The notes: generated by a model from the sequence alone, not told the origin. Shown: positions 1-8,526, counted from the first letter of the stretch. The stretch: DNA of 25,973 nt from JBOHWJ01 sp050736615 (GCA_050736615.1 JBOHWL010000001.1:1-25973), one strand, 5' to 3'. Made by a program: numbers and translations.

Positions 1-1740
1 ATCCTGGTCTCGGGATTCGTCTCACTCACGCTCACGCCGATGCTATGCAGCTTGTTCCTGCGGCCGCCGCAAAGCGAAACGCACACCCGCCTGTACAACC
101 TCACCGAGCATTGGTTCGACCAGTTACTCGACGCTTATCGTTCGAGCCTGGCGTGGGTGATGCGGCACCGGCGTTCCACCATGATGGTGTTGCTGTTGCT
201 GGTGGTCGGCACCTTCTACGGTTTCTACATCATTCCCAAGGGCTTTCTACCCCAGGAAGACACCGGGCAGATCCTCATGTTCACCAAGGCGGCCCAGGGA
301 ATTTCGTTCGACTCGATGGTCAAGCATCAGATGGTGCTGAATCGAATGCTTGCCAAAGACCCCAACGTCGAGACCTATTTTTCGAGCGTCGGCGCGGCGG
401 GTGCCAACAGCACCCTCAATTCGGGTATTATTTTCTGCTCCCTTAAGCCTTTTCCGCAACGCAAGCTCAGCGTCGATCAAATCATGAACAAATGGCGCGG
501 GGAGTTCTCGAAGATTCCGGGTCTGCTGGTCTTTCTGCAAAATCCACCGCCGATCCAGATTGGCGCGCGCTTTACCGAAAGCCAGTACCAGATGACGCTG
601 CAAAGCCCGAATACGGACGAGCTGTTCAAGTACGCGCCAATGCTCGAGAGAAAGATGCTCGCGATGCACGATCTGCGCGGCGTGACCAGTGATCTGCAGA
701 TCAAAAACCCTCAAGTCAACGTTGAAATCGATCGCAACAAGGCGCACGCGCTCGGCGTCTCGGCGCAAGCCGTCGAGAACGCGCTGGCCGACGCCTACAG
801 CTCGCGGCAGATCTCAACCATCTATGCGCCCAACGATGAATTCTGGGTCGAGATGGAACTGGAGCCGCGCTACCAGGACGATCCGAATACGCTCGGCCTG
901 CTCTACGTCCGCTCGTCAGGCGGCACGCTCGTGCCCCTCGACACCATCGCTCATGTGACGCGTTCGCTTGGCCCGCTCTCGATCAACCATTCCGGACAAT
1001 TGCCGTCGGTAACGATCTCGTTCGACGTGGCGCCCGGAGTGTCATTGGGCAAAGCGCTCAGCGAAGTCAAAACCGTGGCCGACGACACCCTGCCCGCCAG
1101 CACCACGTCCGCGTTTTCTGGCCAGGCCCAGGCGTTCGAGTCGTCCGTGGGCAATCTCGGCATGTTGCTGATCCTGGCGATCCTGGTGATCTACCTGGTG
1201 CTCGGCATTCTCTATGAAAGCTTCATTCATCCGATAACGATTCTGTCAGGATTGCCGGCTGCGGGTTTCGGCGCCCTGCTGACCTTGATGATTTTCCACA
1301 TGGAGCTGAACCTGCTGTCCTTCGTCGGCGTCATCATGCTGGTTGGTCTGGTCAAGAAAAACGCCATCATGATGATCGATTTCGCCCTCGACGCGCAGCG
1401 CACCGAAAACCGGACGGCGGCCGAAGCCATCTACGAAGGCAGCATCATTCGCTTTCGTCCGATCATGATGACGACGATGGCGGCGTTGATGGGCGTGATG
1501 CCGATCGCGCTCGGGATCGGTGCGGGCGCCGAAGCGCGGCGGCCACTGGGCGTCGCCGTGGTCGGTGGGCTCCTTTTTTCACAATTGCTGACGCTCTACG
1601 TCACGCCGGTGGTCTACACCTACATGGATTCATTCCAGCAATGGATTGGACGCGGATGGCATCCGGCCACCACGGTGGCGACCGAGCCAGCCGCGCTCTC
1701 TTCCACGCGCGGAGGACCACGCCGCCGCGCCGCCTCATAA
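1..1740 (+). CDS. RND multidrug efflux transporter (HAE-1/MdtB-MdtC type), 5' truncated by window
   Basis: Inner-membrane proton-driven pump subunit that would export drugs or other small molecules with a periplasmic adaptor and an outer-membrane channel. The reading frame is open from base 1, and the first residues contain the conserved LTPMLCS stretch that lies before the large second periplasmic loop, so only about the C-terminal half (about 580 codons) is present. Visible parts: one transmembrane helix near bases 175-240, followed by IPKGFLPQEDTG; a periplasmic porter domain (about bases 250-1130); then a cluster of helices including GLVKKNAIMMIDFA, a hallmark of the MdtB/MdtC-like branch, and a final helix before a Ser/Thr/Arg-rich tail. 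The adaptor and outer-membrane factor are not in the window; they may lie upstream. The family is certain; the substrate cannot be told. Confidence 0.93.
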   Translation: MLVSGFVSLTLTPMLCSLFLRPPQSETHTRLYNLTEHWFDQLLDAYRSSLAWVMRHRRSTMMVLLLLVVGTFYGFYIIPKGFLPQEDTGQILMFTKAAQGISFDSMVKHQMVLNRMLAKDPNVETYFSSVGAAGANSTLNSGIIFCSLKPFPQRKLSVDQIMNKWRGEFSKIPGLLVFLQNPPPIQIGARFTESQYQMTLQSPNTDELFKYAPMLERKMLAMHDLRGVTSDLQIKNPQVNVEIDRNKAHALGVSAQAVENALADAYSSRQISTIYAPNDEFWVEMELEPRYQDDPNTLGLLYVRSSGGTLVPLDTIAHVTRSLGPLSINHSGQLPSVTISFDVAPGVSLGKALSEVKTVADDTLPASTTSAFSGQAQAFESSVGNLGMLLILAILVIYLVLGILYESFIHPITILSGLPAAGFGALLTLMIFHMELNLLSFVGVIMLVGLVKKNAIMMIDFALDAQRTENRTAAEAIYEGSIIRFRPIMMTTMAALMGVMPIALGIGAGAEARRPLGVAVVGGLLFSQLLTLYVTPVVYTYMDSFQQWIGRGWHPATTVATEPAALSSTRGGPRRRAAS

Positions 1741-1991
1741 GCGCGACGTCTATTCTTTAAGGGTTTCGCTAGTCGCGGACGGCGGCTAAACTGGAAAAGT
1801 AACGGATCGCATCCGCCAGGCGTGGTGAGAGCAACGGAACCAAGCGAAGTTGTGATCGTGCCCGGCTGCCCGGACGCGCAACCGATAGTGGAATTAGTGA
1901 TGTCGGTTACATCTCGCGGAGGAAGGCGGAGCAAATGATTTCGCACCGCGCTCGTAGCCTCGCAAGTCTATAATAACAGTGGTTAAAGTTC

Positions 1992-2714
1992 TTGCCTGAA
2001 GATAGCGAAGCCAAGGAAAAGATCGCGACCGCGCCGCGCGTGGTCGTTGATTTCGATTTGCTCAGAAAGATCGGCGGCCGTAACTTTCGCGACCTCGGCG
2101 GCCATCCAGCCAGCGAGGGTCGCCATGTGCGCCGCCAGATGGTTTATCGTTCCGCCCATCTTGCCGACGTGCCCGAAGAAAGCCCGCTAAGATCGGTCAA
2201 GCTCCACACCCTGGTGACTTTGCAGAGCCGCCTCGAAGTGCGCCATCTCGGACCACCGGGTGCGGATTTCCTGACGCCGGGAGTTCGATGGGAGCATATC
2301 CCGATTGGAGACCCATGGTTTCGCGAGGACGGCTTTCACAAAATCGAAAGCCAGCCAGGACATGAACACCTGGTCATCCTGACCGAATTCCGCGACGATT
2401 GGCGTTCCTTCTTCAAGCTGCTGGCCAAGCGGGACGTTTATCCTCTGCTGTTCCATTGTTCGGCGGGTCGCGACCGCACGGGCGTGGGCGCCGCGATGCT
2501 GCTTGAAATGCTGGGCGTCGAGCGCGAGGAAACTCAGGCGGATTTCCTCGCCAGCAATACGACCTTCCCCCGGATGTTGTTGACCGAGCGGCAGTTGCAA
2601 CCAATTTTCGCGCTGATCGATGAATCAGGCGGAATCGAAGGTTTTATGCGGAAAGTTATCGGCCTCCAGCGCGAAGAAATCGCCGCGATTCGCGACGATC
2701 TGCTTGAGGCATAA
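1992..2714 (+). CDS. Tyrosine-protein phosphatase (Y_phosphatase3 / DSP-like family)
   Basis: Predicted cysteine-dependent phosphatase of about 240 residues. It has the NFRDLGG signature near the N terminus, typical of the bacterial tyrosine phosphatase family PF13350, and the active-site loop HCSAGRDRTG with nucleophile Cys156 and phosphate-binding Arg162, which fits the C-x5-R rule. The family acts on phosphotyrosine and sometimes on phosphoinositides or other small phosphates; the substrate here is unknown. The start used is TTG at 1992, which has no clear ribosome binding site. An in-frame GTG at 2040 just before the conserved domain is an alternative. No signal peptide is seen. A methyltransferase gene follows 27 bases downstream on the same strand, so the two may be co-transcribed, but no functional link is evident. 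Confidence 0.88.
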   Translation: MPEDSEAKEKIATAPRVVVDFDLLRKIGGRNFRDLGGHPASEGRHVRRQMVYRSAHLADVPEESPLRSVKLHTLVTLQSRLEVRHLGPPGADFLTPGVRWEHIPIGDPWFREDGFHKIESQPGHEHLVILTEFRDDWRSFFKLLAKRDVYPLLFHCSAGRDRTGVGAAMLLEMLGVEREETQADFLASNTTFPRMLLTERQLQPIFALIDESGGIEGFMRKVIGLQREEIAAIRDDLLEA

Positions 2715-2741
2715 CTGCCGGAAGCCCAACGGAGCGCCGGA

Positions 2742-3509
2742 GTGCCGGCCCGCACGAACTACGATCAAATCGCGCCGAACTACGACGCCCGTTATGCGCA
2801 TGGCCTCTACGACGAATTATTGAAGGCGCTGCGCGCATGGGTTTCTATACGGAAACCCGAGTTCATTCTTGAGGCCGGATGCGGTACGGGATATTGGCTG
2901 AGCGCCTTGGCCAGCCTCTCGCCACGGATTTACGGTCTTGATGCTTCATTGGGAATGCTGCGCAAAGCGCGCGAACGGGACGCGCATTGCAAGGTGGTGC
3001 ATGCAACGGCGGCGGCTCTGCCCTTCTTTTCGTCAAGCTTCGATCTGGTCTTTTCTTTGAACGCGATTCACCATTTTCGGCAAATTGAGCAATTCGTCGC
3101 CGAAGCCAGGCGCGTGCTGCGGCCGGGCGGCGCTCTAGTCACGATTGGGATGGATCCTCATCACGGCCGCGATCAGTGGTGTGTCTACGATTACTTTCCC
3201 GAAGTCAGACCAACCGATTTAGCCCGCTATCCTTCTTCCGGACAAATCGCGGATGCGATGTTGCGGGCTGGATTCAACCGGGTCGAATGCGCCGTCGCAT
3301 GCCGTTTCGCGCAGAGTAGAAATGGAGCGGCCGTCTTCGATGATCCGGAACTACGGCGGGACGGATGCTCACAAATGGCCCTGCTGACCGATGAACAATA
3401 CGCGGCCGGGATCGAGCGAATGAAATCCGCCATTCAAAATGCCCGGAGTGACGAGCCGCCCGTCTTCAAAGTCGATCTCGCGATGATGATGCTGTGCGGC
3501 CAGGTCTAG
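2742..3509 (+). CDS. Class I SAM-dependent methyltransferase
   Basis: Cytoplasmic methyltransferase of about 255 residues with a Rossmann-like fold. SAM-binding motif I is LEAGCGTGYW (residues 43-52), the acidic motif II end is GLDAS (about 65-69), and the post-II region ATAAALPF followed by FDLVFSLNAIHHF matches the Methyltransf_11/25 group. The second half has the LRPGGALV turn characteristic of these enzymes and then a family-variable C terminus likely to bind the acceptor. The GTG start at 2742 has a GGAG about seven bases upstream and gives the N terminus NYDQIAPNYDARY, the usual opening of UbiE-like enzymes. The acceptor substrate cannot be predicted. It lies just downstream of the phosphatase gene. 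Confidence 0.87.
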   Translation: MPARTNYDQIAPNYDARYAHGLYDELLKALRAWVSIRKPEFILEAGCGTGYWLSALASLSPRIYGLDASLGMLRKARERDAHCKVVHATAAALPFFSSSFDLVFSLNAIHHFRQIEQFVAEARRVLRPGGALVTIGMDPHHGRDQWCVYDYFPEVRPTDLARYPSSGQIADAMLRAGFNRVECAVACRFAQSRNGAAVFDDPELRRDGCSQMALLTDEQYAAGIERMKSAIQNARSDEPPVFKVDLAMMMLCGQV

Positions 3510-3582
3510 CCAAGCATCTTGAGCAGAATCTGTATTCAAACCTGTCGTTTATGACGCGGCTTTGTCGTTGACAATCGGTGGC

Positions 3583-4479
3583 ATGCCAGTAACGTCACAA
3601 GTCCGCACGATCGAACAAGAGATAGACAATTCGATCACCCGCCTTCCATATTGGTACGCTCCTAGAGACCTACTGCTCAAACGACTTATAGACCACTACC
3701 GCGATGCTATCGAAGCTGTTTTTCTCGAGGCATGCAGTCAGCCCATCAAGCACAATGCCGTAATCTTTGAATATGCGATGCGTGCTGGTGTATTTCAGGC
3801 GCTTAAATGGGCAATGGAGTTCTGCGCTGTTCAAGGGCGCGGGCACGCTAATCTCGGCCCGAAAGGCATAATGCGCCTGGTGACGCTCGGGCACGATTAC
3901 CAAACCTTTATCGACATAATAACTTCAGCCCAAGATGACGCGGTTGAGATAGAACTTGACCATAAAAGGCGTTTGCTGGTGGTACATGAGGGACCAAACC
4001 TCACAGGTTTCGATGACGATCTCGTCGAGTACCAACATTTGGCCAACGCTTTCCATTCCCAGATCTCATTTGTGCATGACGGCGATCGGCTTACGCGTCG
4101 ATGGACTGCCGGGGATTTCAGGCGGTTGGCTCGCCGGTTAACTCTGATGCCTCAGGTTCAGGGATGCCCTACAATCTGTTTAAAGACTGGCCTTGAGTTC
4201 AAGCGCCCGACTGTACTCGAATTTCCTGATGTGCCCGACGACGAAGCTGCGCAACGAGTTTTGGAGGACCTGACTCTCACACCTGTGATGATTACCGGCC
4301 CGGCGGGCGCGAAACAGAAATGGCGTCTCGTCTCCATGTTAGACACGCCCTTTCGTCATGGTCGGCTCGCGTCGTTTGGGTACGAGCGACGCCGTAATCG
4401 CCCTCGCCGGAGCGTTAGGCGAAGATCATATGGTCCGGCGTGCGTTGCAAGTCGATTCCGATCAGTACTCGAAGGTTAG
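3583..4479 (+). CDS. Unrecognised protein, N-terminal part of a probably frameshifted nuclease gene
   Basis: I do not recognise a family for this reading frame. The likely start is ATG 3583; a TTG at 3562 is in frame. Residues up to about 265 look like a normal soluble alpha/beta protein with ordinary codon use, including PRDLLLKRLIDHYRDAIEAV and a long helical stretch near EYAMRAGVFQALKWAMEF. From about base 4380 the translation turns into an Arg-rich run (YERRRNRPRRSVRRRS) that is the out-of-frame shadow of the next reading frame. A single extra base in the TTTGGG run near 4376-4381 would explain this: dropping one base gives LASLGTSDAV and joins directly to the downstream frame. The last 33 or so residues are therefore probably not native. 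The base composition looks less GC-rich than the flanking genes, which may mean horizontal acquisition. Confidence 0.6.
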   Translation: MPVTSQVRTIEQEIDNSITRLPYWYAPRDLLLKRLIDHYRDAIEAVFLEACSQPIKHNAVIFEYAMRAGVFQALKWAMEFCAVQGRGHANLGPKGIMRLVTLGHDYQTFIDIITSAQDDAVEIELDHKRRLLVVHEGPNLTGFDDDLVEYQHLANAFHSQISFVHDGDRLTRRWTAGDFRRLARRLTLMPQVQGCPTICLKTGLEFKRPTVLEFPDVPDDEAAQRVLEDLTLTPVMITGPAGAKQKWRLVSMLDTPFRHGRLASFGYERRRNRPRRSVRRRSYGPACVASRFRSVLEG

Positions 4480-4978
4480 CGGCTTCAGAGAGTCCAGAAT
4501 GATCGAAATCCTTCGCCACCACCTCGAAGAGCAACAATGGCAGGTAAAGCCACACCACATTTTGCGCGAACCTGACATGGAAATCGACATCTACTCTTTC
4601 CGAAGCGATACCGAGCGGATAATCCTGCAGCTAAAATCGCTCGTGCGACCAATGACCCCCAGAGAGGTTCGACGGCGCAACGAAGACATAATCTGCGGGA
4701 TTAATCACACTGCGGCAGTGGTTTCACGTCTTCCGGGTGCCGTCGGCTTCGTAATCACCAACGGCTATCGAGGGGACTATGCCACTTGGAAAGTCGCGCT
4801 GCGGCACAACGTTACGATCGGCACGGTTGAGGACATAAGAGAGGTGACCACCGATCCGATAAGGGCGATAGATGCTTTGAAAGCTCGTGTCGGCTTTAAG
4901 CAAACGTCCAATCCTACGCCGACGAACCGGCCAGCCCGATTCCGACTGGCTCGCTGGAATATTGAGTTGACAACATAA
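4358..4978 (+). CDS. Mrr-like PD-(D/E)xK nuclease domain, C-terminal part of a probably frameshifted gene
   Basis: A protein segment of about 206 codons that looks like a restriction-endonuclease-fold domain. A helix carrying Glu50 (ESRMIEILRHHLEE) is followed by Asp77 in EIDIYSF and, 14 residues later, Gln91-Leu92-Lys93 in ILQLKS. This is the E...D...QxK arrangement typical of Mrr-like nucleases, where the QxK form replaces ExK. The remainder has a VGFVITNGYRGDYA strand-turn region and a basic, Pro-rich tail. The frame opens at ATG 4358, inside the preceding gene, but the two probably form one protein of about 465 residues if one base in the run at 4376-4381 is removed. If the overlap is real instead, the two would be translationally coupled. 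DNA cleavage is inferred from the motif; the target is unknown. Confidence 0.6.
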   Translation: MVGSRRLGTSDAVIALAGALGEDHMVRRALQVDSDQYSKVSGFRESRMIEILRHHLEEQQWQVKPHHILREPDMEIDIYSFRSDTERIILQLKSLVRPMTPREVRRRNEDIICGINHTAAVVSRLPGAVGFVITNGYRGDYATWKVALRHNVTIGTVEDIREVTTDPIRAIDALKARVGFKQTSNPTPTNRPARFRLARWNIELTT

Positions 4979-4995
4979 AAGGCTTGCCTAGTGCG

Positions 4996-5259
4996 TTAGG
5001 CGTTGCGGTAAGTGTTGAGCAGTTTGCCGTATTTTGGCAGTTTCGATTCGGCGATATGAAAGCGCTCGGCCGCTTCCCGCAGGCGCTCGGGGGTCAGCGC
5101 TCCGCGACGGGAAAGCTTTGAGATCCGCAGTCGAAAGCGCAATCCGCGCACCAGCGGTTTCAACCCCTCGGCGTACAAGGCGCTGAGCGCGACTATGAGC
5201 ACGCCAAAAAAGACAATGACAAAAAATATCCGCGCCAGATATATATAGACGTATATCAA
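4996..5259 (-). CDS. Small single-pass membrane protein of unknown function
   Basis: An 87-residue protein with one strong hydrophobic helix near residues 8-30 (YLARIFFVIVFFGVLIVALSAL) followed by a basic, helical cytoplasmic-type tail with RFRLRISKLSRRG and LTPERLREAAERFHIAESKLPKYG. I do not recognise the family. It starts with TTG at 5259 and lies 43 bases downstream of the acyl-CoA dehydrogenase stop on the same strand, so it may be the last gene of that transcription unit. Its stop is 17 bases from the stop of the convergent plus-strand nuclease gene. Its composition (amphipathic helix, hydrophobic N terminus) supports a real protein rather than chance, but there is no independent evidence. 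Confidence 0.55.
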   Translation of the reverse strand: MIYVYIYLARIFFVIVFFGVLIVALSALYAEGLKPLVRGLRFRLRISKLSRRGALTPERLREAAERFHIAESKLPKYGKLLNTYRNA

Positions 5260-5302
5260 CTGGATTTAACTCACAGGCGATGCCGCCCGGTCGGTTGCGA
5301 GG

Positions 5303-6460
5303 TCAAATCGGCGTATATCCATCGCGCAACAATGACTTGGCGATAACCATGCGCTGCACTTCGCTGGTGCCCTCACCGATTTCAGCAAGCTTGGCGTCGC
5401 GCATATAACGCTCGACCGGGAAATCCGTCATGTAACCGTAGCCGCCATGAATCTGCACCGCCTTGGTGGTGGCCCACATCGCGGTTTCCGACGCGAACAA
5501 CTTCGCCATCGAGGCCTCGCGCGTATACGCCCGGCCCTGGTCTTTGAGCGCCGCCGCGCGGCCGGTCAGCACCCACGAAGCTTCGATCCGGGTCGCTATA
5601 TCCGCCAGCATCCACTGAATCGCTTGAAAATCGGCGATCGGCTTGCCGAACTGCTTGCGCTCCTTGGCATACGCGGCCGCGTCTTCCATCGCGCCACGCG
5701 CCATCCCGATCGCCCAGCCGGCAATTCCGATGCGCCCGCCGTCGAGAACCTTGAGGGTCTGCTGATAACCCATGCCGGGTTCGCCGATGAGATTGCTCGC
5801 GGGCACCGCCACATTGTCGAAGATCACTTCGGCGGTGTCGGACGAATGCAGCCCCAATTTTTCAATCGTGCGCCCGTGGGCGAGCCCCGCCGTGCCGCGC
5901 TCGACGATAAATGCCGATATGCCAGAGCGGCCCGCCCGCGCGTCCGTAATCGCCATCACCACATACACGTCTGCGGCTCCGCCGTTGGTGATGAACATTT
6001 TGGTTCCGTTGATCCGATACTGGTCGCCTGCGCGGGTGGCATTCGTCCCCATCGCGGCGGCATCGGAGCCGGAGCCGGGCTCGGTTAGGCACCACGCGCC
6101 GAGCTTGCGCGCCGCAACCATCGCCGGCAAATGGCTGGAGCGCTGTTCGGGCGAGGCGAAGTTCGCAATATGACCGCTCGCCAGCGACATGTGCGCGGCG
6201 CACGACAAGGCCATACCGGCGTCGTAGCGAGCCAGGCCTTCGACCACTATGACCTGTGACAGGGTATCGGCGCCGCCGCCGCCGTATTGTTCTGGAAAGG
6301 CAACACCGAGAAAGCCGAGCTCGCCAAGTTTCGCAATCACCTCGCGCGGGAAAATCGTTTCTTTATCCCATCGCGCCGCGTGCGGTTTGATTTCGCGCTC
6401 GGCGAAGTCCGCCAGGGTTTGGCGAATCTGGCGCTGTTCGTTGCTCAACTTGAAATTCAT
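5303..6460 (-). CDS. Acyl-CoA dehydrogenase (short/branched-chain type), distal gene of the mutase operon
   Basis: FAD-dependent flavoprotein of 385 residues, full length for the family, that introduces a 2,3 double bond into an acyl-CoA and passes electrons to ETF. Visible landmarks: FPEQYGGGGAD in the N-terminal helical domain, the flavin/substrate segment CLTEPGSGSDAA, the middle beta-domain INGTKMFITNGG, FGKPIADFQAIQWMLADI, and the C-terminal QIHGGYGYMTDFPVERYMRDAK with GEGTSE, whose Glu (about residue 363) is the usual catalytic base of short-chain enzymes. ATG start at 6460. It follows the B12-binding mutase subunit by 18 bases. It could act on butyryl-, isobutyryl- or 2-methylbutyryl-CoA; chain length cannot be read with certainty from sequence alone. 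Confidence 0.92.
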   Translation of the reverse strand: MNFKLSNEQRQIRQTLADFAEREIKPHAARWDKETIFPREVIAKLGELGFLGVAFPEQYGGGGADTLSQVIVVEGLARYDAGMALSCAAHMSLASGHIANFASPEQRSSHLPAMVAARKLGAWCLTEPGSGSDAAAMGTNATRAGDQYRINGTKMFITNGGAADVYVVMAITDARAGRSGISAFIVERGTAGLAHGRTIEKLGLHSSDTAEVIFDNVAVPASNLIGEPGMGYQQTLKVLDGGRIGIAGWAIGMARGAMEDAAAYAKERKQFGKPIADFQAIQWMLADIATRIEASWVLTGRAAALKDQGRAYTREASMAKLFASETAMWATTKAVQIHGGYGYMTDFPVERYMRDAKLAEIGEGTSEVQRMVIAKSLLRDGYTPI

Positions 6461-6478
6461 TTGCTTCCGAACAGGGCG

Positions 6479-6883
6479 TCAGTCGCGCGGCTTGACATTA
6501 TCATTGACCCATTTGACGATATCTTCGGTCGAGGCGCCGGGCGTAAACACTTCCCGCACGCCAAGCTCACGCAGTTTTTTCGCATCCTCGTCTGGAATAA
6601 TGCCGCCGCCGAAGACCGCGACATCGGTCGCGTCGCGCTCCTTGAGCAGCCGTATTACCTCGGGAAACAAGGTCATGTGAGCGCCCGACAAGACGCTCAG
6701 CCCAACCGCGTCAACGTCTTCCTGCACGGCGGCCTCGGCGATCATTTCGGGAGTCTGATGAAGACCTGTGTAGATGACCTCGAAGCCGCCGTCGCGCAAC
6801 GCGCGCGCGATAATCTTGGCGCCACGGTCGTGGCCGTCGAGGCCCGGTTTAGCTACCAGAATGCGCAGTCTTTTTTCTGTCAC
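6479..6883 (-). CDS. Cobalamin-binding small subunit of an acyl-CoA mutase (isobutyryl/methylmalonyl-CoA mutase)
   Basis: A 134-residue stand-alone B12-binding domain with a Rossmann-like fold. It contains the DxHxxG cobalamin motif (Asp16, His18, Gly21 in LDGHDRG), whose His replaces the dimethylbenzimidazole base as lower cobalt ligand, then GLSVLSGAH and the GGGIIP loop that hold the nucleotide tail. Family members pair with a large catalytic subunit to catalyse radical carbon-skeleton rearrangement. It starts at GTG 6883, three bases after the stop of the large subunit, and is clearly co-translated with it. Substrate type is set by the large subunit, which here looks like isobutyryl-CoA mutase. 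No MeaB-type chaperone GTPase is seen in the window. Confidence 0.93.
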   Translation of the reverse strand: MTEKRLRILVAKPGLDGHDRGAKIIARALRDGGFEVIYTGLHQTPEMIAEAAVQEDVDAVGLSVLSGAHMTLFPEVIRLLKERDATDVAVFGGGIIPDEDAKKLRELGVREVFTPGASTEDIVKWVNDNVKPRD

Positions 6884-6886
6884 TCG

Positions 6887-8521
6887 TCAAATCCAGCCTG
6901 GGTCTTTATATACGCCAAATTCGGCGCGGAACACGTCACTTATCTCACCGACGGTGGCGTTATAGCGCACCGCCGCACAAATCGGATCCATCAGGTTTTC
7001 GCCCGAGCGGCAGGCTTCACCCACGCGTCCGAGCGCCTCGCGTACGCTGGCGCCGTTGCGTTCGCGTTTCATTCTGCGCACGCGTTGCACCTGTTTTTCC
7101 TCCAGCGCAGGATCGATCTTGAGCGTCTCGATCGGAATCTCCTCGGGAATCTGATACTTGTTGACACCGACCACGGTCTTGACGCCTTGCTCGAGCTGGC
7201 GCTGATAGTGGAACGCGGCTTCGGCGATCTCACGCTGTGGAAAGCCGCTTTCAATCGCCTTGAGCATGCCGCCCATCTCGTCGATGCGGCGGATGTAGTC
7301 CATCGCTTCGCGCTCCATCCGATCGGTAAGCGCCTCGACCGCATAGCTGCCACCGAGCGGATCAACCGTGTTGGTCACACCGGTTTCCTCAGCGATAATC
7401 TGCTGGGTCCGCAGCGCGACCATCACCGCCTGCTCGGTGGGCAACGCCAGCGTCTCGTCCATCGAGTTGGTATGCAGGGACTGCACGCCGCCCATCACGC
7501 CCGCCAATGCCTGCAGCGCGACGCGTACAACGTTGTTCATCGGCTGCTGCGCGGTCAGTGAAACACCCGCGGTCTGTGCGTGGGTGCGCAGCATCATCGA
7601 GCGAGGATTTTTGGCGCCGAAGCGCTCTTTCATCAGCCGCGCCCACATCCGGCGCCCCGCGCGCAGCTTTGCGACTTCTTCGAGAAAATCGACGTGCAAG
7701 TCCCAGAAGAAGGACAGGCGCGGCGCGAATTCGTCAACGTTGAGCCCGCGCGCGACCGCATCCTCAACGTAACAAAGGCCGTCCGCGATGGTGAAGGCAA
7801 GTTCCTGTAGCGCCGTGGCTCCAGCTTCGCGGATGTGGTAGCCGGAGATCGATACCGGATGAAAGCGTGGAGCCTGGCGCGCGCAAAATTCGACCATGTC
7901 TGTCACCACCCGCAGTGACGGAGCGGGAGGGCAGATCCATTCCTTTTGCGCGATGAACTCTTTCAACATGTCGTTCTGGATCGTGCCGCTGACCTGCTCC
8001 CATGGCACCCCCTGACGTTCGGCGTTGACCAGGTACATCGCCAGCAGCGCCGAGGCCGAACAGTTCACCGTCATCGAGGTGCTGATCTTGGCGACCGGAA
8101 TCTGGTCGAACAGGCGCATCATGTCGTCGAGCGAGCCGACCGAAACCCCTTCGCGTCCGACTTCGCCGAGCGCGCGTTCATGATCGGCGTCGTAGCCCAT
8201 CAAAGTGGGCATATCGAAGGCGGTGGAAAGACCATCCTGGCCTTGCGCGAGCAGGAAGCGAAAACGCGCGTTGGTGTCCTCGGCCAGACCGAACCCGGCG
8301 AATTGCCGCATCGTCCACAGACGTCCGCGATACATCGATTCGTACACGCCGCGGGTGTACGGATACACTCCCGGATAGCCAATCGCGTCGTCATAGCCGC
8401 CGCCGACATCCTCGGGCGTATAGAGCGGTTCGAGCGCAAGGTCCGAAACGGTCGAGAACCGCACTGGCCTTTCCTTACCTCGCTGATAAACCTTTTCGAG
8501 CCATTCCTGCTTCGTGGTCAC
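6887..8521 (-). CDS. icmA: Adenosylcobalamin-dependent acyl-CoA mutase large subunit, probably isobutyryl-CoA mutase
   Basis: TIM-barrel catalytic subunit of about 544 residues. Landmarks: YPYTRGVYESMYRGRLWTM, GLSTAFDMPTLMGYDADH, SGYHIREAG, LTAQQPMNNVVRVALQALA, SLHTNSMDETLALPTE. The key point is substrate specificity. Methylmalonyl-CoA mutase uses Tyr89, Arg207 and His244 (P. shermanii numbering); here the equivalents are Phe74 (MRQFAGFG), Gln192 (FIAQKEW) and His229 (GYHIREAG), with exactly the same spacings of 118 and 37. Phe and Gln are the residues known for isobutyryl-CoA mutase, which interconverts isobutyryl- and n-butyryl-CoA. The GTG start at 8521 is chosen because GGTGAGG sits five bases before it; a longer frame reaching 8557 overlaps the upstream dehydrogenase. 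Many databases would simply call this methylmalonyl-CoA mutase. Confidence 0.9.
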   Translation of the reverse strand: MTTKQEWLEKVYQRGKERPVRFSTVSDLALEPLYTPEDVGGGYDDAIGYPGVYPYTRGVYESMYRGRLWTMRQFAGFGLAEDTNARFRFLLAQGQDGLSTAFDMPTLMGYDADHERALGEVGREGVSVGSLDDMMRLFDQIPVAKISTSMTVNCSASALLAMYLVNAERQGVPWEQVSGTIQNDMLKEFIAQKEWICPPAPSLRVVTDMVEFCARQAPRFHPVSISGYHIREAGATALQELAFTIADGLCYVEDAVARGLNVDEFAPRLSFFWDLHVDFLEEVAKLRAGRRMWARLMKERFGAKNPRSMMLRTHAQTAGVSLTAQQPMNNVVRVALQALAGVMGGVQSLHTNSMDETLALPTEQAVMVALRTQQIIAEETGVTNTVDPLGGSYAVEALTDRMEREAMDYIRRIDEMGGMLKAIESGFPQREIAEAAFHYQRQLEQGVKTVVGVNKYQIPEEIPIETLKIDPALEEKQVQRVRRMKRERNGASVREALGRVGEACRSGENLMDPICAAVRYNATVGEISDVFRAEFGVYKDPGWI

Positions 8522-8526
8522 GTCAT

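Noticed and set aside
6287..7561. A 424-codon open frame on the plus strand
   Set aside because: It is antisense to the two mutase subunits and the second acyl-CoA dehydrogenase, which have full family motifs. Its protein is His/Arg-rich with no recognisable domain, as expected from GC-rich third positions.
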